This document shows positions 1 to 5,488 of a stretch of 6,657 bases of DNA, piece by piece. Origin of the DNA: Rhodoferax sp. (lineage in GTDB: Bacteria; Pseudomonadota; Gammaproteobacteria; Burkholderiales; Burkholderiaceae_C); contig JAJAZK010000324.1 of assembly GCA_026785765.1 (NCBI GenBank), positions 1 through 6,657 on the forward strand. Direction: 5' to 3'. Both the position numbers and the translations under genes were made by a program. The first letter of the stretch is position 1. Every line of letters begins with the position of its first letter. Under the pieces are notes generated by a model. That model did no database searches. It worked only from the letters and a program-made list of their open reading frames with translations, and was not told the DNA's origin.

Positions 1-489
1 GACCTTCCGGTGTGGGAGAACGCGGTCTCCGAGCGGCTGCGCAGCCGCTTGTTCTCGCGCGCGTGGTGGGTGCGCAGGCGCGCGGCCCAGGCCTACGCGC
101 AAAGCGTGGTCCGGGCATTCGATGTGCGCGGCGGCGGGCCGATCTCGCCAGCACGTGCGCTTTCGGGTGGCAATATGCAAAAGCTCATTTTGGGTCGGGC
201 CCTGCTGCACCCGCAAAGCACGGACGCCGCTGCCGTCACGCCAAGACTCATCGTCGCGCACCAGCCGACCTGGGGGCTGGACATTGGCGCCGTGGCCTAC
301 GTGCAGCGCCAACTGATTCGTGCCCGGGATGCAGGCGCGGCCGTACTGCTGATCTCGGACGACCTCGACGAAGTGATGACCCTGGGCGACCGCGTCGCCG
401 TGATGCACGCCGGGCATTTAAGCGAGGCACGTCCGGCCGCGGCATGGACACGCGAGGCTATCGGGCTGGCCATGGCAGGAGCGGCATGA
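1..489 (+). CDS. Nucleoside/BMP-type ABC importer ATPase, C-terminal part (5' truncated)
   Basis: This is the C-terminal 162 residues of a double-domain ABC ATPase that would power uptake by the two permeases downstream. The reading frame is open to the window edge, so the true start lies upstream. The visible part belongs to the second nucleotide-binding domain. The ABC signature LSGGNMQ is at visible residues 54-60, a Walker B-like stretch ending HQPT is at 87-90, and a GLD D-loop is at 92-94. The catalytic Asp-Glu pair of a normal Walker B reads His-Gln, and the switch-His position reads Asp (ISDDLDE, 118-124). Such degeneracy is known for the second domain of the NupO/YufO-like, RbsA-related family, where the first domain supplies the normal site. 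About ten residues (QSTDAAAVT region, 72-80) separate the signature helix from Walker B. The family call is firm. The nucleoside substrate is inferred from the family. Confidence 0.88.
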   Translation, partial: DLPVWENAVSERLRSRLFSRAWWVRRRAAQAYAQSVVRAFDVRGGGPISPARALSGGNMQKLILGRALLHPQSTDAAAVTPRLIVAHQPTWGLDIGAVAYVQRQLIRARDAGAAVLLISDDLDEVMTLGDRVAVMHAGHLSEARPAAAWTREAIGLAMAGAA

Positions 490-530
490 TGCAGTGCGCG
501 CCAGACACTCCTGGCGGAGTGATGCCATGA
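486..530 (+). other. Bridging mini-ORF (14 codons) between ATPase and first permease
   Basis: An ATG overlaps the stop of the ATPase gene (ATGA at 486-489) and opens a 14-codon frame. Its stop, TGA at 528-530, overlaps the ATG of the permease at 527. The frame holds an internal GGAG (516-519) that serves the permease. The simplest role is translational coupling by ribosomes reinitiating across the gap. A stable peptide is unlikely, because so short a frame is easily open by chance in GC-rich DNA. Similar bridges occur at 2544-2582 and 4271-4402. Confidence 0.2.
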
Positions 531-1588
531 GGCTGGAGAAGCGCGCTGCCGCTTCCGCCTGGGCCATGCTGCTGGCGCCGATTGGCGCGCTGGTCTTCAC
601 CCTGCTCGTGAGCGCCCTGCTGGTGCTGTGGGCCGGTGCCCCGGTGGGACGCACCTACGGCCTGCTCGCCCAGGGCGCGTTTGGCTCAATGTTCGCCATC
701 AGCGAGACCCTTACCCGAGCCATACCCCTGATGCTCACCGGGCTGGCCGCTACGGTGGCATTCAAGGCGCGGCTTTTCAATATCGGCGCCGAAGGCCAGC
801 TCTACGCCGGTGCGCTGGCGGCGGTGGCAGTTGGCGGCCTGCATGGAGGGAGCGGGTTTGACCTGCCGCTGCCACTGCTATTTGTGTTGATGATGCTGGC
901 CGCTGCTGCGGCCGGCGCCCTGCTGCTGCTCGGCCCGGCGCTGCTAAAGGTACGCCTGGGGGTGGACGAGGTCGTCACCACGCTGCTGTTGAACTTCATC
1001 GTGCTACTGCTGGTCTCGCTCATGCTCGACGGCCCGATGAAGGACCCCACCGCGATGGGCTGGCCGCAAAGCGTGGCCCTGGTCGGCGAACTCGAGTTGT
1101 CCAAACTGATCCCGCAGACGCGGGTGCACAGCGGGCTGCTGTGGGCCTGCGCACTCGCGATTGGGTTGTGGGCGCTGCTTAAATACACAGTGCTGGGCTT
1201 CGACATCCGTGCCGTCGGTGCCAACCCTCGTGCAGCGGTATTCGCCGGCGTGCCGGTAACCCGCACCGTGGTCCTGGTGGCGCTACTCTCCGGTGCGCTG
1301 GCCGGGCTGGCTGGCGCGATCGAGGTCGCCGGACGTACCAGCTATGTCACGCTGGACATGTCGCCAGGGTACGGCTACAGCGGCATCGTAATCGCCATGC
1401 TGGCCGCCCTGCATCCGCTGGGCGTGATCGCGGCCAGCGTATTTGTTGCCGGCGTGCTCGTCGGGGCCGACAGCATGAGCCGTGCCATCGGCGTGCCGAC
1501 GTATATCGCTGACGTGATCGTCGCTGCGTCGCTGCTGGCCGTGCTGGTGGCGACCCTGCTGACACAGTACCGGGTGCGATGGAAATGA
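527..1588 (+). CDS. Nucleoside-type ABC transporter permease, NupP/YufP-like (BPD_transp_2)
   Basis: This is an inner-membrane permease subunit of 353 residues, expected to pair with the next gene product to form the transport channel. It is mostly hydrophobic, with roughly eight to ten membrane segments (for example about 12-36, 116-140, 151-168, 203-220, 247-265, 284-312 and 328-346). Family hallmarks are FNIGAEGQ at 84-91 and the cytoplasmic GANPRAAVFAGV block at 231-242, which probably contacts the ATPase. Length is normal for COG4603-like permeases. I chose the ATG at 527 because GGAG at 516-519 sits seven bases upstream. A GTG at 494 in the same frame would add eleven polar residues and has no comparable ribosome-binding site. 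The 3' end overlaps the next permease by a few bases, indicating co-translation. Substrate is inferred from the family, where purine nucleosides are known ligands. Confidence 0.93.
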   Translation: MRLEKRAAASAWAMLLAPIGALVFTLLVSALLVLWAGAPVGRTYGLLAQGAFGSMFAISETLTRAIPLMLTGLAATVAFKARLFNIGAEGQLYAGALAAVAVGGLHGGSGFDLPLPLLFVLMMLAAAAAGALLLLGPALLKVRLGVDEVVTTLLLNFIVLLLVSLMLDGPMKDPTAMGWPQSVALVGELELSKLIPQTRVHSGLLWACALAIGLWALLKYTVLGFDIRAVGANPRAAVFAGVPVTRTVVLVALLSGALAGLAGAIEVAGRTSYVTLDMSPGYGYSGIVIAMLAALHPLGVIAASVFVAGVLVGADSMSRAIGVPTYIADVIVAASLLAVLVATLLTQYRVRWK

Positions 1589-2508
1589 GCGATTTCATCG
1601 AGATTCTGTCCAACCAGTCGTTCTGGGTCGCGGTGCTGCGTATCGCCACTCCGCTCATCCTGGGCACGCTGGGCGTGCTGTTGTGCGAGCGCGCCGGCGT
1701 GCTCAACCTGGGTATCGAGGGCATCATGGTGGCAGGCGCCTTTGTGGGCTGGCTGGCTGTTTATGCTGGCGCGCCATTATGGGTGGGCGTGGCTGCGGCC
1801 GCCGGTGTAGGCGCAATGTTCGGCCTTTTGCATGCCTTGCTGACGGTCGGACTGGCGCTGTCGCAGCACGTGTCGGGCCTGGGTGTCACGCTGCTGGCCA
1901 CGTCGCTGAGTTATTTCGGCTATCGCGTGAGTTTTCCCAAGGTCACGACGCCACCGACGATCACGCCGTTCGCCGCAATGGACTGGATCGCCCTGCCGGT
2001 GCTGGCACAGCAGACAGCACTCACGCTGCTGGCGCTACTGCTGGTACCTGCCCTGGCCTACCTGCTGTACCGCACGCCACTTGGTCTGGCCGTGCGCATG
2101 GTGGGCGAGAACCCGCAAGCAGCCGAAGGCCAGGGCGTTTCGGTCGCCGCCACCCGTACCCTGGCCATCGTGGCTGGTTCGGCCCTGATGGGCGTGGCCG
2201 GCTCCTTTCTCACGCTCTCGGCCTTCAACGCGTTCTTTTTCAACATGGTCAACGGGCGCGGCTGGATCTGCGTCGCACTCGTGGTGTTCGCATCCTGGCG
2301 TCCGGGCAAAGCGCTCCTGGGGGCGCTGCTGTTCGCGTTCTTTGACGCCCTGCAACTGCGCCTGCAGCAGTCCGGCGATGGCGCGCTGCCCTACCAGATC
2401 TACCTCATGTTGCCTTATGTGCTCTCCATCGTCGCGCTGATTGTGGTGGCGCGCAAGGCGAGTTATCCGCAGGCCCTGATGAAGCCCTACCGCAAGGGCG
2501 AGCGCTGA
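1579..2508 (+). CDS. Nucleoside-type ABC transporter permease, NupQ/YufQ-like (BPD_transp_2)
   Basis: This is the second inner-membrane permease of the same importer, 309 residues long. Family features are CERAGVLNLGIEG at 36-48 and the cytoplasmic GENPQAAEGQGV block at 176-187, matching the coupling region of its partner. Hydrophobic segments lie at about 17-36, 49-63, 67-90, 100-114, 147-164, 194-214, 228-240, 245-258 and 275-291. The start is ambiguous. ATG at 1579 gives MEMSD, while ATG at 1585 overlaps the upstream TGA directly as ATGA and would lose two residues. Neither has a strong separate Shine-Dalgarno, so translation is probably coupled to the upstream permease. It is the last gene of the BMP-type module; the corresponding lipoprotein binding protein is not in the window and may lie upstream. 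Family assignment (COG1079-like) is secure; ligand is inferred. Confidence 0.93.
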   Translation: MEMSDFIEILSNQSFWVAVLRIATPLILGTLGVLLCERAGVLNLGIEGIMVAGAFVGWLAVYAGAPLWVGVAAAAGVGAMFGLLHALLTVGLALSQHVSGLGVTLLATSLSYFGYRVSFPKVTTPPTITPFAAMDWIALPVLAQQTALTLLALLLVPALAYLLYRTPLGLAVRMVGENPQAAEGQGVSVAATRTLAIVAGSALMGVAGSFLTLSAFNAFFFNMVNGRGWICVALVVFASWRPGKALLGALLFAFFDALQLRLQQSGDGALPYQIYLMLPYVLSIVALIVVARKASYPQALMKPYRKGER

Positions 2509-2519
2509 ACGGCGCGCCC

Positions 2520-2525
2520 TAGAAT
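2520..2525 (+). promoter_or_regulatory. Possible -10 element (TAGAAT) ahead of the second importer
   Basis: TAGAAT in the 70-bp gap between the two transporter modules differs at one base from the sigma70 -10 consensus. Transcription would begin near 2532, shortly before the mini-ORF at 2544. No convincing -35 hexamer is seen 16-18 bases upstream, where the sequence is GC-rich. The second importer may therefore have its own weak or activator-dependent promoter, or simply be read through from upstream. Confidence 0.3.
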
Positions 2526-2543
2526 CGCCCCTGGTCCGATTTC

Positions 2544-2582
2544 ATGCCCTACTCCCGAACCTTCCCGCTGCTGTCCCCATGA
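2544..2582 (+). other. Possible 12-codon leader ORF coupled to the second ATPase
   Basis: ATG at 2544 opens a 12-codon frame, peptide MPYSRTFPLLSP, whose TGA at 2580-2582 overlaps the ATG of the ATPase at 2579. The ATPase has no Shine-Dalgarno: the bases just before it are pyrimidine-rich (CTGCTGTCCCC). Reinitiation after this mini-ORF would explain how it is translated. The mini-ORF itself lacks a clear ribosome-binding site, although it would begin only about a dozen bases after the transcript start predicted from TAGAAT. The peptide has no run of one amino acid, so classical attenuation is not indicated. Confidence 0.25.
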
Positions 2583-3382
2583 GCGTCGCATCCGCACCCC
2601 CGGCATCTGCGAGCCTCGCGGTCGAGGTCCGAAACGCCTCGCTGATCTACAACCCGGACGCAGCACCAGTACATGCGCTGGCGAACATCGACCTGGCGGT
2701 CAAGCCGGGCGAGTTCGTCTCGCTGATCGGCCCCTCGGGTTGCGGCAAGACCACGCTGCTGCGGGTGATTGCCGACCTGGAGCACATCACCTCGGGCTCG
2801 GTGCTGGTCAACGGTGTGTCGCCGCACGACGCGCGGCTGGCGCGCGCGTACGGTTACGTGTTCCAGGCGCCAGCGCTGTTTCCGTGGCGTACGGTGCTTG
2901 GCAATGTGATGTTGCCGTTGCAGATTCAGGACAAGACGGCGGCGCAGTGCAAGTCCATCGCGCTGGAGCAACTGGCTCGCGTCGGGCTGACCGGCTTCGA
3001 GGGCAAATACCCCTGGCAGTTGTCGGGCGGCATGCAACAGCGGGTGTCGATTGCGCGCGCCCTGTCGTTCGAGCCGCGCATCCTGATGATGGACGAACCG
3101 TTTGGCGCGCTCGACGAAATCACGCGCGACCGGCTCAACGAACAGTTGCAGCAGTTGTGGCACCGCGAACGGCGCACCGTGGTGTTCGTGACGCATTCGA
3201 TCGCCGAAGCGGTCTACCTGTCGACCCGCATCGTGGTGATGTCGCCGCGCCCGGGGCGCATTGTGCGGGTGATCGATTCCACCCTCCCCGACGAACGCCA
3301 CCTCGGCCTGCGCGACTCGCCGGAGTTCGTCGCCGTGGCGCACGCGGTTCGCGAGGCATTGGCCGATGGCCACCACGACTAG
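2579..3382 (+). CDS. NitT/TauT-type ABC transporter ATP-binding protein
   Basis: This is the 267-residue ATPase that energises the second importer from the cytoplasmic face. All motifs of an active site are present: Walker A GPSGCGKTT at 51-59, Q-loop glutamine 96 in YVFQAP, signature LSGGMQQR at 148-155, Walker B ILMMDEP with catalytic Glu 173, D-loop ALD at 177-179, and switch His 206 in VTHSIAEA. Length and motif wording match the SsuB/TauB/ThiZ group. The ATG at 2579 is the only sensible start, but it lacks a Shine-Dalgarno and overlaps the stop of a 12-codon ORF. The last 17 bases overlap the following permease gene, a sign of coupled translation. The ligand cannot be told from the ATPase; the neighbouring NMT1/THI5-type binding protein favours a small heterocycle or pyrimidine-like compound over sulfonates or nitrate. 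Confidence 0.94.
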   Translation: MSVASAPPASASLAVEVRNASLIYNPDAAPVHALANIDLAVKPGEFVSLIGPSGCGKTTLLRVIADLEHITSGSVLVNGVSPHDARLARAYGYVFQAPALFPWRTVLGNVMLPLQIQDKTAAQCKSIALEQLARVGLTGFEGKYPWQLSGGMQQRVSIARALSFEPRILMMDEPFGALDEITRDRLNEQLQQLWHRERRTVVFVTHSIAEAVYLSTRIVVMSPRPGRIVRVIDSTLPDERHLGLRDSPEFVAVAHAVREALADGHHD

Positions 3383-4274
3383 CGCACCTTCACTGGGCGT
3401 GTCGGCCCGGCTCACGCAACAGGTGCTGCCAATTGGCGCGATCCTGTTAACGGTGCTGGTGTTGTGGTACCTGCTGGCGGTGTACCTGAACGCCCCGGGC
3501 GCCATCGAGCGGGTATTGGCACCCCAAGGCGCCTGGAGCTGGACCGATCTCGTGCGCGTAACCATGGCCATGCAGCGCCCGGTGCTGCCGGCGCCGCATG
3601 AAGTAGCGCTGGACCTGTGGAGCAGCATCACCGGCTGGCCGCTGAACTCGCCGCGCAACCTGCTCTACCACGTGGCCGTGACCGGCCACAGCACGCTGGT
3701 CGGTTTTGCCATGGGCACCGTGCTCGGGCTGGTGCTGTCGGTGTGTATCGTGCATTCGCGCACGCTGGACCGCGCCCTGCTGCCCTGGATCGTGGCCTCG
3801 CAGTCGGTGCCGGTACTGGCGATTGCGCCCATCGTGCTGGTGATACTGGGCAGCTTCGGCCTGGCCGGGGTGGCGCCCAAGGCCGTGATTGCGATGTACC
3901 TGTGCTTTTTCCCGGTCACCGTGGCCATGGTGCAGGGCCTGCGTTCGCCGCAGGTGATAGAAACCGAGATGCTGCACACCTATGCTGCGTCGCGCTGGCA
4001 GGCGTTATGGATGCTGCGCCTGCCGGCCGCCTTGCCGTTCCTGTTTCCGGCGCTGCGGGTGGGTATCGCGGCCGGACTGGTGGGCGCCATGGTGGCCGAG
4101 TTGCCAACCGGTGCCCAGGCCGGCCTGGGTGCGCGCCTGTTGACCGGCTCTTACTACGGCCAGACGGTGCAGATCTGGTCTGCTTTGGTGATGTCGGCGC
4201 TGCTGGGCCTGACCCTGACCGCGGCCATGGCCGGTATCGAGCGGCTTGTAATGCGCAACCGGAGGCAGGCATGA
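3366..4274 (+). CDS. NitT/TauT-type ABC transporter permease (first of two)
   Basis: This is a 302-residue inner-membrane permease of the binding-protein-dependent transport family (BPD_transp_1). Membrane segments are at about 21-41, 105-129, 140-162, 171-190, 230-246 and 270-290. The cytoplasmic EAA coupling loop, which docks on the ATPase, is at about 201-224 (EMLHTYAASRWQ, then LRLPAALP). The PAPHEV motif near 75-80 corresponds to the usual LPSPxEV before the core. A 30-residue stretch between the first membrane segment and that motif (about 43-74) is longer than in many relatives and should be periplasmic. The ATG at 3366 lies inside the end of the ATPase gene, with GAGG at 3353-3356 nine bases upstream. 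It is followed by a second, different permease, so the pore is probably a heterodimer. Confidence 0.92.
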   Translation: MATTTSAPSLGVSARLTQQVLPIGAILLTVLVLWYLLAVYLNAPGAIERVLAPQGAWSWTDLVRVTMAMQRPVLPAPHEVALDLWSSITGWPLNSPRNLLYHVAVTGHSTLVGFAMGTVLGLVLSVCIVHSRTLDRALLPWIVASQSVPVLAIAPIVLVILGSFGLAGVAPKAVIAMYLCFFPVTVAMVQGLRSPQVIETEMLHTYAASRWQALWMLRLPAALPFLFPALRVGIAAGLVGAMVAELPTGAQAGLGARLLTGSYYGQTVQIWSALVMSALLGLTLTAAMAGIERLVMRNRRQA

Positions 4275-4411
4275 GGCGCCGGGAGGCTGACAAGGCGAAT
4301 GCCAACGCAGCACGCAGCGCGGAGGTGCGCCAAATGAGCACGGCATCGGGTCGCCTAAGGCGCGCTTGCACTGCGGCCCCCACGGCGGAGGTCAGCCGAT
4401 GAGTGGCATCG
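4257..4411 (+). repeat. Three reiterated CGGAGG...ATGAG translation-start units
   Basis: Three similar segments occur in a row. CGGAGG at 4260 precedes ATGAG at 4271; GCGGAGGT near 4319-4326 precedes ATGAG at 4334 and then GGCATCG; and GCGGAGGT at 4385-4392 precedes ATGAG at 4399 and then GGCATCG. The last two share the order GCGGAGGT, GCC, ATGAG, GGCATCG with small gaps and are 65 bases apart. This looks like a degenerate duplication of a start region. Only the third unit starts the permease. Confidence 0.45.
4271..4402 (+). CDS. Possible 43-residue small ORF bridging the two permease genes
   Basis: ATG at 4271 overlaps the upstream permease stop as ATGA, and GGAGG at 4261-4265 lies five bases before it. 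The frame runs 43 codons and ends in TGA at 4400-4402, overlapping the ATG of the next permease. An internal in-frame ATG at 4334 has its own strong GGAGGT (4321-4326, seven bases upstream) and would give a 22-residue product. The peptide is basic and Ala/Arg-rich (starts MRRREADKANANAA), with no hydrophobic segment and no recognised domain. Codon use includes AGG, CTA and CGA, unlike the strong GC3 bias of the neighbours, which argues against an old protein-coding gene. It may be a coupling device or duplicated spacer rather than a protein. No known family recognised. Confidence 0.25.
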   Translation: MRRREADKANANAARSAEVRQMSTASGRLRRACTAAPTAEVSR

Positions 4412-5373
4412 CGCCCGCGCGCCAAGCAGATCGTGGCGGCGCCACGCTGGGTCTGATCCTGGGCTCGGTGTTGCTGGCGGCCCTGTTCATGGCATCGCCC
4501 CTGGCCAGCGGCGAGACAGAGATACGGGCATCATTCTGGCTCGCCAGCGGCGCACTCGGCCTGCTCGCCCTGACCAGTATCCGGCGTCTGGCGGCGATCG
4601 AGCGGCACCCGATCTATGCCAGTCTGACCGCCGCGCTGTTTGGCATCTGGGTGCTTTACTTCTGGCAATTGTTCACGGTAGCGCTCGAAGTACCGCGGGT
4701 GTTATTGCCCTCTCCCTGGCTGATCATGGTTTCTCTGTTCGACAACCTGCAGCGATTGGGCAATGACTTCCACCAGACCGTGGTCAAGGCCGTGCTGGTG
4801 GGCTGGGCTTTGGGTTCGGCCCTGGGTTTCGCGGTGGCCGTCGCCATCGACCGGCTGCCGTTCCTGCAACGTGGCCTGCTGCCGGTCGCCTCTCTGACCA
4901 GCACCATTCCCCTGGTTGGCGTGGCTCCTATCATGGTGATGTGGTTTGGCTTTGACTGGCCATCCAAGGCGGCCGTGGTAGTGCTGATGACCTTTTTTCC
5001 GATGCTGGTGTCCACCCTGGCCGGCTTGCAGGCATCAAACCGGCTGGAGCGCGAATTGATGCACAGTTATGCGGCAAGTTACGGCCGTACGCTGTGGTCG
5101 CTTCGGCTGCCTGCTGCCCTGCCGTTCATGATTGGTGCGCTCAAGGTGAACGCCACGCTGGCGCTGATCGGCGCCATCGTGGCCGAGTTTTTCGGCTCAC
5201 CGACCTCCGGCCTGGGGTTCCGGATCTCCACCGAAGCGACCAAGATGAACATGACGCTGGTCTGGGCCGCAGTGGTGGTGGCGGCCATTACCGGCTCGGT
5301 GGCATACGCCTTGCTTGTAGCACTGGAGCGCCGCGCCGCCTTCTGGCACCCGTCGGTGCGTGGAAAGAAGTAG
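4399..5373 (+). CDS. NitT/TauT-type ABC transporter permease (second of two)
   Basis: This is a 324-residue inner-membrane permease and the probable partner of the preceding permease. The BPD_transp_1 core is clear: LPSPWLI at 103-109, membrane segments at about 132-150, 160-183, 190-210, 250-264 and 287-307, and the EAA coupling loop at about 219-243 (ELMHSYAASYGR, then LRLPAALP). It exceeds the usual length of about 250-270 residues because of an N-terminal extension with two extra hydrophobic segments (about 17-34 and 46-60) before the normal first segment at 75-95. ATG at 4399 was chosen because GGAGGT at 4387-4392 lies six bases upstream. A TTG at 4366 in the same frame adds an unconvincing Gly/His-rich tail. 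The EAA loops of the two permeases are very alike, while the flanking regions differ, as expected for paralogues forming a heterodimer. Confidence 0.92.
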   Translation: MSGIAPARQADRGGATLGLILGSVLLAALFMASPLASGETEIRASFWLASGALGLLALTSIRRLAAIERHPIYASLTAALFGIWVLYFWQLFTVALEVPRVLLPSPWLIMVSLFDNLQRLGNDFHQTVVKAVLVGWALGSALGFAVAVAIDRLPFLQRGLLPVASLTSTIPLVGVAPIMVMWFGFDWPSKAAVVVLMTFFPMLVSTLAGLQASNRLERELMHSYAASYGRTLWSLRLPAALPFMIGALKVNATLALIGAIVAEFFGSPTSGLGFRISTEATKMNMTLVWAAVVVAAITGSVAYALLVALERRAAFWHPSVRGKK

Positions 5374-5449
5374 GTCTGCCCGGACACAGCGTGGGACATA
5401 CAGGTTTCTACCAGTTGTCGCTGACGGTCCCCGGGCTTACCCTTCGCGG

Positions 5450-5470
5450 GTTGGTTCAATTTGTTGGTTC
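5450..5470 (+). repeat. Direct repeat GTTGGTTC, 13-bp period, before the binding-protein gene
   Basis: GTTGGTTC occurs at 5450-5457 and again at 5463-5470, in an unusually AT-rich patch of a GC-rich region. It ends eight bases before the AAGGAGA ribosome-binding site. It could be an operator, a spacer keeping the leader unstructured, or chance. No inverted symmetry is present, so it is not a classical dimer site. Confidence 0.3.
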
Positions 5471-5477
5471 TTTATTC

Positions 5478-5484
5478 AAGGAGA
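5478..5484 (+). promoter_or_regulatory. Strong ribosome-binding site of the binding-protein gene
   Basis: AAGGAGA, complementary to the 16S rRNA tail, ends four bases before ATG 5489. It fixes the start over an upstream in-frame GTG at 5360, which lies inside the preceding permease gene and would put 43 residues ahead of the signal peptide. The AT-rich surroundings favour high expression, as expected for a periplasmic receptor needed in excess over its membrane partners. Confidence 0.8.
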
Positions 5485-5488
5485 TTTC

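Larger units (their letters stand above)
5374..5488 (+). other. Gap between second permease and binding-protein gene
   Basis: This 115-bp leader holds the GTTGGTTC direct repeat and the strong AAGGAGA site described separately. It also contains a weak four-pair hairpin, ACCC/GGGT, at 5439-5451, which is too short to be called a terminator. No convincing promoter pair was found, and nothing resembles the conserved core of a TPP, FMN or purine riboswitch. The gap is larger than elsewhere in the module, which may allow RNA processing that raises binding-protein output. Confidence 0.4.

Noticed and set aside
494..526. GTG start adding eleven residues to the first permease
   Set aside because: ATG at 527 has GGAG seven bases upstream and gives the expected basic N-terminus before the first membrane segment. 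GTG 494 has no comparable site.
12..530. 172-codon frame overlapping the first ATPase in another frame
   Set aside because: It is a shadow of the ATPase frame, with no domain. Only its last 15 codons (486-530) were kept as a possible bridging mini-ORF.
2549..3658. 369-codon open frame on the minus strand
   Set aside because: It lies antisense to the ATPase and the start of the next permease, which have clear motifs. Its translation is Arg/His/Gln-rich with no domain, as expected from the mirror of GC-biased codons.
5439..5451. Hairpin ACCC/GGGT as an internal terminator
   Set aside because: The stem has four pairs and is followed by a mixed sequence, not a T-run, so it is too weak.
5415..5476. 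Sigma70 promoter directly upstream of the receptor gene
   Set aside because: TTGTCG and TTGGTT resemble -35 boxes, but no matching -10 lies at 16-18 bases. TTTATT is only about 14 bases from TTGGTT.
5360..5488. Upstream GTG start for the binding protein
   Set aside because: It lies inside the preceding permease gene and would bury the signal peptide 43 residues in. ATG 5489 has a strong AAGGAGA site.
5374..5488. TPP, FMN or purine riboswitch controlling the receptor gene
   Set aside because: The gap is only 115 bp and I find none of the conserved core motifs or multi-helix layout. The short 70-bp gap at 2509-2578 is also too small for these.
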